The notes under the pieces are model-generated. The model was not told where the DNA came from, ran no database searches, and saw only the letters and a list, made by a program, of their open reading frames with translations. Positions 26,722-36,047 of a stretch of DNA of 64,000 bases are shown here, piece after piece. Every line of letters begins with the position of its first letter. The stretch's first letter is position 1. The stretch comes from JAWKWH01 sp963669415 (GTDB taxonomy: Bacteria > Pseudomonadota > Alphaproteobacteria > Rhizobiales > Rhizobiaceae): NCBI GenBank assembly GCA_963669415.2, contig CAXXPS010000003.1, forward strand, positions 1,178,001 to 1,242,000. Reading direction: 5' to 3'. Made by a program: the position numbers and the translations under genes.

Positions 26722-27978
26722 TTGGTCCTATGCCGTTGCAATTCGCTCGCATATCGCCGGGCACTCTCATCGACGGCAACGGAATTCTTGAAACCGGCAT
26801 CTCCTCCACACATCGTAACTCTGGTGCTCTGCTCGGCCACCGGTGCGCTGTCGATGAACGTGTTTCTGCCGTCGATGCCAGGTATGGCGCGTTTTTTCGA
26901 CGTCGATTACGCGTTAATGCAGCTGACCGTGTCGCTGTTTCTTGCCTCGACCGCCGTGTTGCAGCTGATCGTGGGGCCTTTGTCAGACCGCTTCGGCCGC
27001 AGACCGGTCATGATCACATGCTTTCTGATTTTTCTGGCAGCAACCGCCGCGGCAACCCGTTCGACAAGTTTTGAGTTTTTGCTGGCCATGCGGATACTGC
27101 AATCATTCTCGGCGGCGGGAATGGTGCTGTCGCGCGCCATCGTTCGTGATCTCGTCGAGCCAAACCGCGCCGCCAGCATGATCGGTTACGTGACGATGGG
27201 CATGGCGCTCGCGCCGATGATCGGGCCCGTTGTCGGTGGATTGCTGGAGCAGGAATTCGGCTGGCAATCAACGTTCGTACTCACATTTGCTTTCGGATTG
27301 GTCGCCTTTGGCTTTGTCTGGTTCAATCTGGGTGAGACAAACCTGCATCGCACTTCCAGTTTTGCGGCCCAGTTCAAGGCCTACCCGGAACTCCTGACAT
27401 CACGCCGATTTTGGGGCTACACGCTGACGGCGGGCTTCACGTCAGGACAGTTTTTTGCCTTCCTCGGCGGCGGGCCATTTGTTGCCTCCGAAATTCTGAA
27501 ACTCCAGCCTGCGGAGTATGGTCTTTATTTTGGCATCATTTCGGTTGGTTACATTTTCGGCAATTTCCTGTCAGGCAGGCTTTCCGAAAAAATGGGCATA
27601 AATCGAATGATGCTAGCGGGTGGAATTCTGGCCTCACTTGGAATGCTTGCTTCGCTGCTGCTTTTCGCCGCCGGATTGTTCCATCCACTATCGCTTTTCG
27701 GCCCCGTGATCATGACCGGTGTCGGGAACGGGTTGACCCTGCCAAATTCTGGCGCCGGTATCGTCAGCGTAAGGCCGCATCTGGCCGGCTCTGCGTCGGG
27801 CCTCGGATCGGCAATGCAAATCGGGTTGGGTTCGGTCTTGTCAGTTGTCGCCGGCGCTTTGCTGACGGTGCAGTCAGGCCCCTATCCGCTGATCTGGGTC
27901 ATGCTCGCCACATCTATCGCCGGTGTATTCACAGCGCTATATGTAATCTTCGTGGAAAGGCAGTTGGCGAGACAATAG
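26722..27978 (+). CDS. MFS transporter of the Bcr/CflA drug-efflux type
   Basis: A 12-TM major facilitator protein of up to 418 residues. Visible signatures are FLPSMPGMARFF, the loop 2-3 motif GPLSDRFGRRPVM, and FSAAGMVLSRAIVRDLV with the TM5 motif APMIGPVVGGLL, all typical of the Bcr/CflA branch that exports drugs or small metabolites. The start is uncertain: 26722 is a TTG and there is no ATG before residue 46, so a downstream TTG/GTG may be used. It lies just upstream of fdhD. Confidence 0.85.
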   Translation: MVLCRCNSLAYRRALSSTATEFLKPASPPHIVTLVLCSATGALSMNVFLPSMPGMARFFDVDYALMQLTVSLFLASTAVLQLIVGPLSDRFGRRPVMITCFLIFLAATAAATRSTSFEFLLAMRILQSFSAAGMVLSRAIVRDLVEPNRAASMIGYVTMGMALAPMIGPVVGGLLEQEFGWQSTFVLTFAFGLVAFGFVWFNLGETNLHRTSSFAAQFKAYPELLTSRRFWGYTLTAGFTSGQFFAFLGGGPFVASEILKLQPAEYGLYFGIISVGYIFGNFLSGRLSEKMGINRMMLAGGILASLGMLASLLLFAAGLFHPLSLFGPVIMTGVGNGLTLPNSGAGIVSVRPHLAGSASGLGSAMQIGLGSVLSVVAGALLTVQSGPYPLIWVMLATSIAGVFTALYVIFVERQLARQ

Positions 27979-27994
27979 AGCGGCACTGGGCTGG

Positions 27995-28897
27995 ATGAAA
28001 AAGATGTCTGACCGATCGGAAGAATTTGCCGTCAAACCGGATCCCGGCAATCCCCGGCTATCTGAGCAGGTACAGGGCATCGACCATACGGGAAATCCGG
28101 TCTCACAGAAGGTCGTCACGGAAAAACCGCTGACGCTCTATCTCAACCGCCAGGAGATCGTCACGATGATGACGATTGGCGACCACCCCGACCTGCTTGC
28201 GGTCGGTTATCTTCTGAACCAGAACATGCTCAGCCAGGAAGACGAGATTCAGGGTATTGATGTCGATGATGATATTGATGTCGTGGTCGTGCGGACGGCA
28301 AGAGAAACCGACTACGAGACAAAGCTGCAAAAAAAAGTTCGCACGTCGGGATGCGCTCAGGGAACTGTATTCGGCGACGTCATGGAGGGCTTTGATTCAG
28401 CCGCTCTATCGACGACAGCAAGATTGAAAACATCTTGGCTTTATGAACTGACCAAGAAAATCAATACGGCGCCAAGCCTTTATCTTGAAGCCGGTGCGAT
28501 TCACGGCTGTGTGCTGTGCCAAGAGGATAAACCGCTCGCCTACATGGAAGATGTCGGCCGGCATAACGCCGTCGACAAGATTGCCGGCTGGATGTTCATG
28601 AACGGAATAGCTGCGGCCGACAAAATCTTCTACACAACCGGACGTCTTACCTCGGAAATGGTGATCAAGACTGTTATGATGGGTATTCCGATCTTGGTAT
28701 CGCGATCGGGTTTCACGGCCTGGGGCGTCGATCTTGCCCGCCAGGCGGGGCTTACCTTGATTGGCCGGGCTCGCGGCAAGCGATTTATCGCGCTCTCCGG
28801 CGAAAATCGAATTGTTTTCGATCTGGATCCTGAAACCATCGCCGAAGAAGGCGATCGTCATCTTCGCCGGGGCGCCAGACGGGCGGCCGCCGAGTGA
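27995..28897 (+). CDS. fdhD: Formate dehydrogenase accessory sulfurtransferase FdhD
   Basis: A 300-residue protein that transfers sulfur from IscS to the molybdenum cofactor of formate dehydrogenase. The cysteine loop appears as GAIHGCVLCQED (CxxC, about residues 171-174). Family blocks EDVGRHNAVDKIAGW, YTTGRLTSEMVIK and SGFTAWGVDLARQAG are present. ATG 28007 (MSDRSEEF) is an alternative start. Its stop overlaps the GTG of mobA by 4 nt. No formate dehydrogenase subunit is in this window. Confidence 0.92.
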   Translation: MKKMSDRSEEFAVKPDPGNPRLSEQVQGIDHTGNPVSQKVVTEKPLTLYLNRQEIVTMMTIGDHPDLLAVGYLLNQNMLSQEDEIQGIDVDDDIDVVVVRTARETDYETKLQKKVRTSGCAQGTVFGDVMEGFDSAALSTTARLKTSWLYELTKKINTAPSLYLEAGAIHGCVLCQEDKPLAYMEDVGRHNAVDKIAGWMFMNGIAAADKIFYTTGRLTSEMVIKTVMMGIPILVSRSGFTAWGVDLARQAGLTLIGRARGKRFIALSGENRIVFDLDPETIAEEGDRHLRRGARRAAAE

Positions 28898-29523
28898 CAT
28901 TTGCAGGGGTCATTTTGGCTGGTGGTCAATCGCGACGGATGGGTGGTGGCGACAAGAGCCTGCTTTCGATTGCCGGAGATACCATGCTGCAGAGGGTCAT
29001 CGACCGGTTGAAACCGCAGGTGGGAGAAGTGGCGCTCAATGCAAATGGTGATTTGTCCAGATTTTCCGGTGTCGGGTTTCCGATCATCACCGATCCGATC
29101 GATGGTTTCGCCGGGCCTCTTGCAGGTGTGCTTTCGGGTATGAATTGGGCCGCTTCTCTCGCACCGACACCAACTCATATTGTGACGGTCGCTTCCGACA
29201 CGCCTTTTTTCCCAAGAGACCTGGTGTCCGTTTTCAGCGACGTGAATGAAGGCAGCACGGATCGCATCGTGTTGGCGAGGTCGGACGGTAACCGCCACCC
29301 CGTTTTTGGCTTCTGGCCGGTCGCACTGCGCTATGATCTGGTGAAGTTCATGGCTGACACAGACACGTTTAAAGTCATGGCCTTCGCAAACAATCACGAT
29401 TTGCGGTTTGCCGATTTCCCGCTGGCCCAAATCAACGGGCTGGAAGTCGATCCGTTCTTTAACGCAAATACGCCTGATGATATTGAAACGGCAGAAAGAA
29501 TTGCCACGGAGACGATTTCTTGA
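28894..29523 (+). CDS. mobA: Molybdenum cofactor guanylyltransferase
   Basis: A 209-residue nucleotidyltransferase that joins GMP to molybdopterin to give MGD. The N-terminal GTP-binding signature is VILAGGQSRRMGGGDKSLL and a later GFAGPLAGVLSGM block binds the guanine. SDTPFF contains the metal-binding Asp. The start is GTG, overlapping the fdhD stop (GTGA). The stop overlaps mobB by 4 nt. Confidence 0.93.
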   Translation: MTFAGVILAGGQSRRMGGGDKSLLSIAGDTMLQRVIDRLKPQVGEVALNANGDLSRFSGVGFPIITDPIDGFAGPLAGVLSGMNWAASLAPTPTHIVTVASDTPFFPRDLVSVFSDVNEGSTDRIVLARSDGNRHPVFGFWPVALRYDLVKFMADTDTFKVMAFANNHDLRFADFPLAQINGLEVDPFFNANTPDDIETAERIATETIS

Positions 29524-30038
29524 CGCATCGGGTGTTTGGCATCACGGGGTGGAAAAACTCAGGCAAGACGACACTGACGGTTCGCCTCGTCGAAGATTTG
29601 ACCGCCCGTGGCTACAAGGTTTCAACCATCAAACATGCACATCATGCCTTTGATATCGACAGACCGGGGGCAGACAGCTACCGCCATCGCGAAGCCGGGG
29701 CCGGCGAAGTCGCCATTGTATCAGGAACGCGCTGGGCATTGATGCATGAAATGCGGGGCGAGAAAGAGCCACCGATAGAAGAAATTCTCGCCCGTCTAGA
29801 GCCCTGCGACATTGTGCTGGTCGAGGGCTACAAGCGGGAAAACCACCCCAAAATAGAAGCACGGCGCAAGGGGACGAAAGATGATCAACCCTTGTCGAAA
29901 ACCGATCCGGCAATAGTCGCCATAGCCGCAGACTATCCAGTATCAGGTGAGACTTTGCCACTGTTCGATATTGATGACATCAGCCGCATTGCAGACTTTG
30001 TCGAACTGAAAAGCGGATTGAAAGAAGAGGCGGCGTGA
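29520..30038 (+). CDS. mobB: Molybdopterin-guanine dinucleotide adaptor protein MobB
   Basis: A 172-residue GTP-binding protein with a Walker A loop GWKNSGKTTL and the downstream blocks STIKHAHHAFDIDRPGADSYRHREAGA and VEGYKRENHPKIE, which are diagnostic for MobB. It assists MobA in MGD formation. The start is a TTG overlapping the mobA stop (TTGA). It overlaps moeA by 4 nt, so fdhD-mobA-mobB-moeA is one tightly coupled operon. Confidence 0.92.
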   Translation: MTHRVFGITGWKNSGKTTLTVRLVEDLTARGYKVSTIKHAHHAFDIDRPGADSYRHREAGAGEVAIVSGTRWALMHEMRGEKEPPIEEILARLEPCDIVLVEGYKRENHPKIEARRKGTKDDQPLSKTDPAIVAIAADYPVSGETLPLFDIDDISRIADFVELKSGLKEEAA

Positions 30039-31312
30039 ATACCGGCCGGAAATTGCTGGACGACTGTTTCCTGCACGACAAGGACCGCCTGCGCCATGAA
30101 GAATGCCTCTCTCTTATCCTTGAGCGGCTTGCTCCGGTAACGGGCAATTCGATTGTACCGATTGACAGCGCGAACGGAATGTATCTGGCACAGGATGTCG
30201 CCGCGGCACGTGATGTACCTTTGCACACGAATTCGGCAGTCGACGGTTACGCATTCGCCCATTCCTCGCTGGAAATAACTGGCGGTACGCTGGAGGTCTC
30301 AGCGCGAATTGCAGCCGGTGATTTGGCCCCTGCCCGACTTGCAGCAGGAACCGCAGCCCGAATTTTCACCGGCGCAGCTCTTCCTTCAGGTGCTGACACT
30401 GTGGTCATGCAGGAAGACTGCGAAGCATCACCTGATGGTCGTTCCGTTGACATTCCCCCCGGTGCAAATCCGGGATCCAATATCCGGAAAGCGGGCGAAG
30501 ACCTTCGCGCGGGCGAAACCGTTTTGAAGCCCGGACAGCGAATGCGGCCACAGGATATCGCAACTCTTGCTTCGCTTGGGTTCGCTGAAGTGGAGATGTT
30601 CGAACCAGTGCGCGTCGCCCTCGTTTCAAGCGGTGATGAACTCGTCCAACCCGGAGAACCTATCTCTGAAGGCCAGATCTATGATTCCAATCGAACAATG
30701 ATTGCTTCTTTGCTGTGTTCACTGCCGGTCGAGATTTCCGATCTGGGTGTTCTAGCCGATGATGTATCCGTCGTCGAAGCCGAGCTCGAGCAAGCTTCCA
30801 GATCCCATGACCTCATCCTGACTTCCGGCGGTGCTTCCCGGGGCGAAGAGGACCATATTGTCGAGGTGCTGGACAAGCTTGGCAAACGCCACCTTTGGCA
30901 GATCGCGATCAAGCCCGGCCGGCCGATGGTAATGGGCCAGATTGGCGACTGTGCCGTTATGGGTCTTCCCGGAAATCCAGTCGCCGCATTCGTTTGTTTC
31001 CTGCTCTACTGCCGTCCTGCCATCGCCCGGCTTGGAGGTGGCTCCTGGAATGAACCGCAGCGTTTCCCGGTTCCTGCTGGATTCTCCGTGCCAAAGAAGA
31101 AGCCGGATCGGAGAGAATTCTGGCGGGGATGGCTTGAGCATGGACAAGACGGCAAGTTGGTCGCCCAAAAGTTCACACGGGACGGCTCCGGGCTGATCTC
31201 CGGCCTTCGTCAGGCAACCGGGCTGATTGAAATTGCCGAAGATGTCACCGAAATCAGGCAAGGCCAGGAATTGGCATTTATTCCGTTTTCGCAGTTCGGA
31301 GTTGATATCTAG
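30035..31312 (+). CDS. moeA: Molybdopterin molybdenumtransferase
   Basis: A 425-residue MoeA that inserts molybdate into adenylylated molybdopterin. Visible are NSAVDGYAFAHS, IFTGAALPSGADTVVMQED, SSGDELVQPGE, LTSGGASRGEEDH, KPGRPMVMGQ and GLPGNPVAAFVCF, all in the family order. The start is GTG (GTGA overlap with mobB). It ends the Moco operon, 74 nt before the palindromic operator of the homocysteine methyltransferase gene. Confidence 0.94.
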   Translation: MNTGRKLLDDCFLHDKDRLRHEECLSLILERLAPVTGNSIVPIDSANGMYLAQDVAAARDVPLHTNSAVDGYAFAHSSLEITGGTLEVSARIAAGDLAPARLAAGTAARIFTGAALPSGADTVVMQEDCEASPDGRSVDIPPGANPGSNIRKAGEDLRAGETVLKPGQRMRPQDIATLASLGFAEVEMFEPVRVALVSSGDELVQPGEPISEGQIYDSNRTMIASLLCSLPVEISDLGVLADDVSVVEAELEQASRSHDLILTSGGASRGEEDHIVEVLDKLGKRHLWQIAIKPGRPMVMGQIGDCAVMGLPGNPVAAFVCFLLYCRPAIARLGGGSWNEPQRFPVPAGFSVPKKKPDRREFWRGWLEHGQDGKLVAQKFTRDGSGLISGLRQATGLIEIAEDVTEIRQGQELAFIPFSQFGVDI

Positions 31313-31385
31313 TGCCGGCCGCGTCATGGGCGATGAAACGGCGAGATTCGCACACCAAATTCGCTTCGCTGCAGATTGACCTGAC

Positions 31386-31401
31386 ATAAAGAATTCTTTA
31401 T
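31386..31401. promoter_or_regulatory. Perfect palindromic operator upstream of homocysteine methyltransferase
   Basis: ATAAAGAATTCTTTAT is a perfect 16-bp palindrome, 33 nt before ATG 31435. The same core occurs at 43083-43104 in front of the methyl-THF:corrinoid methyltransferase. Position and symmetry suggest a repressor site for methionine-cycle genes. It resembles, from memory, ArsR-type (SahR) operators of proteobacteria. Confidence 0.7.
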
Positions 31402-31434
31402 ATCTTTATTTCATTCAAATTTGCAGGCTGAGAT

Positions 31435-32445
31435 ATGTCGAATCCAATTGATGCACTTATTGCTGAAAAAGGCGTATTGCTCGCTGATGGCGCCACAGGC
31501 ACCAATCTTTTCGCGATGGGTTTGGAAGCTGGTGAAGCTCCGGAACTCTGGAATGAGACAGCACCGGACAAGATCCGCGCCCTGCATCAGGGCTTTGTCG
31601 ATGCCGGCTCCGACATCATTTTGACCAACTCATTCGGGGGCACCAGGCACCGCCTGAAGCTGCATCATGCCCAGGACCGGGTGTTTGAACTCAACAGACT
31701 TGCCGCGGAAATTGCCTGCGAGATTGCGGCATCCGTGGAACGGACCGTAATCATTGCCGGTTCGGTCGGCCCAACCGGGGAGTTGCTTCAGCCATTGGGA
31801 GCATTGTCCTTCGATGAGGCCATCGAAGCCTTTGTCGAGCAGATTGAAGGCTTGAAAGCGGGCGGCGCTGAAGTTGCCTGGATTGAAACCATGTCGGCGC
31901 CGGACGAAATCCGGGCGGCGGTAGAGGCTGCCATTCGCGTTGGTCTGCCCTATACCTATACCGGTTCGTTCGACACGGCCGGCCGGACCATGATGGGCCT
32001 TCTGCCCAAGGATATTCATGGAATTAAGGACGGCCTGGACGCCAAACCGGTTGCTGTTGGCGCCAATTGCGGTGTCGGTGCATCTGATATCCTGGCCTCA
32101 TTGCTGGACATGACTGACGCAGATGAAAGTGCGACAGTTATCGTCAAAGGCAATTGTGGCATTCCAGAATTCCGGGGTTCGGAAATCCACTATTCTGGCA
32201 CGCCGGAGTTAATGGCGGAGTATGTTCGCTTGGCAATTGATGGTGGCGCGAAGATCATTGGCGGCTGTTGCGGGACATCGTGCGATCATTTGAAAGCCAT
32301 GCGCGCCGCACTCGACGGCCACACCAAAGGTGCTCGACCCACAATCGAAGACATAACTTCTCGTATCGGCCCCATGCGCAACAAGATCGCCAATCAGAAC
32401 GAAGAAGGCGGAAGCCGCCGCATGCGCAGGCGGCGCAGAGCCTGA
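31435..32445 (+). CDS. Homocysteine S-methyltransferase domain protein (MetH-type module or betaine-homocysteine methyltransferase)
   Basis: A 336-residue zinc methyltransferase that forms methionine. The N-terminal block is LLADGATGTNLFAMGL, ILTNSFGGTRHRL follows, and the zinc cysteines are in GANCGVG and IGGCCGTSC. No pterin, B12 or activation domain is attached, so it could be a betaine-homocysteine methyltransferase or the separate homocysteine module of a split methionine synthase. The corrinoid, pterin and reactivation proteins encoded nearby favour the latter. It ends in an Arg-rich tail, GGSRRMRRRRRA. The palindrome upstream is shared with the pterin module. Confidence 0.85.
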   Translation: MSNPIDALIAEKGVLLADGATGTNLFAMGLEAGEAPELWNETAPDKIRALHQGFVDAGSDIILTNSFGGTRHRLKLHHAQDRVFELNRLAAEIACEIAASVERTVIIAGSVGPTGELLQPLGALSFDEAIEAFVEQIEGLKAGGAEVAWIETMSAPDEIRAAVEAAIRVGLPYTYTGSFDTAGRTMMGLLPKDIHGIKDGLDAKPVAVGANCGVGASDILASLLDMTDADESATVIVKGNCGIPEFRGSEIHYSGTPELMAEYVRLAIDGGAKIIGGCCGTSCDHLKAMRAALDGHTKGARPTIEDITSRIGPMRNKIANQNEEGGSRRMRRRRRA

Positions 32446-32540
32446 TCAAAAAAAGCGACCAGCAGGTTGCCCTGCCGGTCGAGATTGACACCATAAAGAG
32501 CCCGCCCACAATCGAACCCGTCAGACACCGGTGACCAGCA

Positions 32541-34619
32541 TTAGTCCAACGCGTCGGCGATCCGCACGAGCGACAGGAATTCGGCGCGGTACCCGTAGGG
32601 ATCTGAACCTCGTGCCGCTTGCGCCAGCTTCAATATTTCATCGTATTCGTACTTCGACGTCTGATCGGTGTCTCGAAGCTTTTGGCCAAACGCTGCCACA
32701 GCTACAGAGAAACGTTGATCATCGCTGGCTGACGCAAGACCATCGACTTCATTGGCGACCGTTACCGGCGTGGTGATCAGCTTGCTGGTATCCTCATCCG
32801 GCAATTTGTAGCGAAGTTTCAGGAAGGCATATTCATCATCAACGCCTGCTGGCCGATCACCACCAATTTGCGCGGGTTTTTCGTCTTGTGCGTCCTGATT
32901 GGCTGCATAACGAAGCGCATCACTGGTCACTGCGGGGCTTCCGACCGGAGTGATCTCATAGATCGCGGTCACCGAATGACCGGAGCCGATATCTCCCGCA
33001 TCAATGCGATCATTGTTGAAATCCTCACGCTTCAGTGCACGGGTCTCGTAGCCGATCAACCGGTATTCAGCGACACGGGCCGGATTAAACTCGACCTGGA
33101 TTTTCACATCCTTGGCAATTGGGAAAAGTGTCGAACCGGCTTCTTCGACAAGCGTTTTCTGCGCCTCGGCGACCGTGTCGATGTAGGCAGCCTGCCCATT
33201 ACCGTTTTGCGCCAATGTCTGCATCAGCTGATCGTTGTAATTGCCGTGACCAAATCCGAACACCGACAGGAAAATGCCGCTTTCGCGCTTTTTTTCGATG
33301 ATCCGTTTAAGCGACGCATCGTCTGAGACGCCGACATTGAAATCGCCGTCGGTCGCCAACATGACACGATTGACGCCATCCTTGACGAAGGCCTGTTCAG
33401 CCAACCGGTAAGCCTGCTCAATACCCGCCGCACCCGCGGTGGAGCCCCTTGCCCCTAACGAATCGATCACATTGAGAATTTTCGCTTTCTCCGAAGCCTT
33501 CGTCGGCTCAAGCGCGGTGCCCGCACTGCCAGCGTAGGTCACAATTGATATTGTGTCCTCCGCATCGAGCCGGTCCAGCAGCATTCTGAACGAGGTTTTC
33601 AATAGAGGTAACTTGTCGGGCTGGTTCATAGAACCGGACGTATCGATCAGGAAGACAAGATTGGCACGCGGTTTTTCCGCAGGTTGAACGTCATAGCCCT
33701 TGATCGCCACATGCATCAGCTTGGTGTGCTCATTCCACGGTGACGGCATGACCGTGACCGTCGAATTAAAAGGCATGGAAGCGTTGTCAGGCCCGGTCCA
33801 GTTGTAAGGAAAATAGTTGATCATTTCCTCGACACGCACGGCATCGGGATTAGGCATGCCGTTTCGCTTCAGCGCACTTCGCACGAATGAATAGGAAGCA
33901 GTATCCACGTCGATAGAGAATGTGGAGACCGGGTCGCGCAGCGCCTGCTTGACTGGATTGGTGTCAAAATTCTCAAACCGATCCCGGTTCTGCTCTTCGA
34001 CGATGACCGGCTCGGGTTGCACGATGCGACTCTTTTCGGCCAACAACTTTGGTTGTGGCGCCGCTGCCTGCAGGGTTCCGACTGCGTTCGGCCGTGCCTC
34101 ATCCGCCATATCCAGACTTTCAGCCTCGCGCAGGCCATCAATTGCGCGCTCCTGATCAGAATCCGCGCGCCCGGCCGTAACCGTATCGACTTCGAGCTGC
34201 TCGCGAACCCGCTTGTCATCCGCACTGCTAACCTCGCTTTTCAGCTTTTCTTCCTGTGGCCTGAAATTGGCATCCTTCTTGCCCGCAGTCTCGTTGACAT
34301 CAACAGGCTCTTGCCTGTCGCCAATCGCAAAAGGGGTCTCCTGCGCCAGATACCAAGCTGCATAGCCTGCGATTGGCAGGGCCAGAATTCCGGCAATTGC
34401 CGGCGTTGAACTCAATTTTCGTTCCATCATTGCTCTCCAGAAATTTGCCGCCCGTGAACTCAGACGATTTCCAGAGGCCGATCCTTGGGTTGAAGTTGAG
34501 AATTTCTGCTCATCGAACGCGTCCATTGCCGCTGAAAGCGTGTCAGCGCGCCGTTTCGCATCCGGTTTTTCCATGGGCATCTTGCCCAGCAGATTCAGTT
34601 CACGATCATCCATGATCAT
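32541..34619 (-). CDS. Membrane-anchored VWA domain protein (YfbK-like) with anti-sigma-like N-terminus
   Basis: A 692-residue protein. A cytoplasmic N-terminus of about 75 residues is followed by one transmembrane helix (AGILALPIAGYAAWYLA) and a charged linker. A VWA-associated N-terminal domain (FSIDVDTASYSFVRSAL) comes next, then a VWA domain with an intact MIDAS motif (VFLIDTSGSMNQ) and a DUF3520-type C-terminus. Its start overlaps the stop of the ECF sigma gene by 4 nt. The topology suggests that it senses an outside signal and controls that sigma factor. Direct anti-sigma activity is inferred only from position and topology. Confidence 0.85.
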   Translation of the reverse strand: MIMDDRELNLLGKMPMEKPDAKRRADTLSAAMDAFDEQKFSTSTQGSASGNRLSSRAANFWRAMMERKLSSTPAIAGILALPIAGYAAWYLAQETPFAIGDRQEPVDVNETAGKKDANFRPQEEKLKSEVSSADDKRVREQLEVDTVTAGRADSDQERAIDGLREAESLDMADEARPNAVGTLQAAAPQPKLLAEKSRIVQPEPVIVEEQNRDRFENFDTNPVKQALRDPVSTFSIDVDTASYSFVRSALKRNGMPNPDAVRVEEMINYFPYNWTGPDNASMPFNSTVTVMPSPWNEHTKLMHVAIKGYDVQPAEKPRANLVFLIDTSGSMNQPDKLPLLKTSFRMLLDRLDAEDTISIVTYAGSAGTALEPTKASEKAKILNVIDSLGARGSTAGAAGIEQAYRLAEQAFVKDGVNRVMLATDGDFNVGVSDDASLKRIIEKKRESGIFLSVFGFGHGNYNDQLMQTLAQNGNGQAAYIDTVAEAQKTLVEEAGSTLFPIAKDVKIQVEFNPARVAEYRLIGYETRALKREDFNNDRIDAGDIGSGHSVTAIYEITPVGSPAVTSDALRYAANQDAQDEKPAQIGGDRPAGVDDEYAFLKLRYKLPDEDTSKLITTPVTVANEVDGLASASDDQRFSVAVAAFGQKLRDTDQTSKYEYDEILKLAQAARGSDPYGYRAEFLSLVRIADALD

Positions 34620-35206
34620 TCTTCCTCGGCCCGTTTGGCCAATACCTTGAGCCGTTTCTTCGCTTCATGGATGTGCCAGGAGATGGTCGTCTCGGCACAT
34701 CCCAATACATCGCTTGCATCTCCGTGCGACAGGCCCTCGCCATATACCAGCAGCACCGCATCGCGCTGTTTAGCGGGCAGCTCTTGTACCAGCCGCCATA
34801 GTTCTGCCGCTCGCGCTTCTTCATCACCGGCGCCACCATCGCCGAACAGCTTGCTGTGTTCTCCCCAGGCTTCTGCCTTTACGGTTTCGCGACTGCTTTT
34901 GCGCAACAGGTCCCGGGCGGCGTTGATCGTCAGCGCATAGAGCCAGGTCGTAAACCGGCTTTCGCCCCTGAAGTTTCGTATTGCCTTGGCGAGCCGGACA
35001 CAGACTTCCTGCGTGACATCCTCGGCGTTGGCGCGATCGCCACACCAGCGCAGCGCCACGCGAAAGACAAAGTCGTAGTGCCGCTCCACAAGCATGGCAA
35101 AGGCCGCGCGGTCTCCCTCGACTGCACGCCCCACCAATGCAGCGTCTGAGGTCGCATCCAACCCGCCTTCCGGTACCTCTGCTTCGGCAAGCGTCATAAC
35201 TTTCAT
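34616..35206 (-). CDS. ECF-type RNA polymerase sigma factor
   Basis: A 196-residue sigma-70 family protein containing only regions 2 and 4. Region 2 has YDFVFRVALRWCGDRANAEDVTQEVCVRL and FRGESRFTTWLYALTINAARDLLRK. Region 4 has LPAKQRDAVLLVYGEGLSHGDASDVLGCAETTISWHIHEAKKRL. It is coupled by a 4-nt overlap to the VWA membrane protein. No separate classical zinc anti-sigma gene is seen, so the VWA protein may play that role. The regulon is unknown. Confidence 0.92.
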   Translation of the reverse strand: MKVMTLAEAEVPEGGLDATSDAALVGRAVEGDRAAFAMLVERHYDFVFRVALRWCGDRANAEDVTQEVCVRLAKAIRNFRGESRFTTWLYALTINAARDLLRKSSRETVKAEAWGEHSKLFGDGGAGDEEARAAELWRLVQELPAKQRDAVLLVYGEGLSHGDASDVLGCAETTISWHIHEAKKRLKVLAKRAEEE

Positions 35207-35260
35207 CGCCCTTTCGACGAATCGAATGGGCCGATCCTTTGGTTTTTTGATGAAAAATTT

Positions 35261-35962
35261 CTAATTTGGAGGTCGATTCTCCAAAAAAGCCGCCATGTGA
35301 AAGGCCTGAATCTCGGTCGGATACCGGTATTTGGCGCCGACGGGACACGAATTTCGGGCTATGCAGCCAGTATTTCTGCACATGCCACCATCTGCCCCCG
35401 AAGCATGACCGGAGCAGGCGGCAACATCATATACGGACGGGGATATCGCGCTAACAGGGCATGTGATCAGACACGGCTTGTCTTTGCAATCGTCGCAAGG
35501 GTGACGTGGCTTTGGTGGTCGCCGAAGGCCAATCACCTCATCAAACAACAACGCACCACGATATGCATGCCAAAGCCCAAACTCGGGGTGAATCAAAATT
35601 CCCAACGGAGACGGTTTCAACCCCTCTGCCCGAATTGCCCATTGTTGAAATGGAAGCCATGGTTTGTCTGATGGAAACACAGCGCGTGCCGAGCAGTCAG
35701 CAGCTACCTCACAAATGACCTCCCTTGACCAATCGTCAAGGGGATTTTCTGATTTATATTTAAAGCTTTGTAGCCATTTATTAAAGTAAGGCCAGTTTCC
35801 AGCGCCATGTTGCCCTACCAGCAACACGGATTTTGCCGATTCGCCTCGCATCCCGGCTGGCGCACCCTCATCGTTTGCAAAATCGAAACCGCCCCGCAAA
35901 ACAAGACCGTTTTCCGCCAGGGCCGCCGCAATCGCTTCCAAAAGATCCGGTTCAGTCAGCAT
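35261..35962 (-). CDS. 4Fe-4S ferredoxin-type protein
   Basis: A 233-residue protein with a C-terminal double-cluster region: CDDCKDKPCLITCPVSA (CxxCxxxxCxxxC) and later CSGHASGADGGMC followed by CIARNSCPVG. The arrangement resembles the C-terminal part of QueG-like reductases, but the N-terminal 120 residues are not those of a full B12-binding QueG. It lies 85 nt downstream of mttB on the same strand. An electron-transfer role for corrinoid reactivation is possible but is inferred from position only. Confidence 0.75.
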   Translation of the reverse strand: MLTEPDLLEAIAAALAENGLVLRGGFDFANDEGAPAGMRGESAKSVLLVGQHGAGNWPYFNKWLQSFKYKSENPLDDWSREVICEVAADCSARAVFPSDKPWLPFQQWAIRAEGLKPSPLGILIHPEFGLWHAYRGALLFDEVIGLRRPPKPRHPCDDCKDKPCLITCPVSAISPSVYDVAACSGHASGADGGMCRNTGCIARNSCPVGAKYRYPTEIQAFHMAAFLENRPPN

Positions 35963-36047
35963 CTCGGTCCGGATCTTTGAACGCGGAGCGCCAGACTTCC
36001 TTGTGGATCAGGTTGGCCACTTTAGCCCGGCCGTCCTCGGGCTTTTT

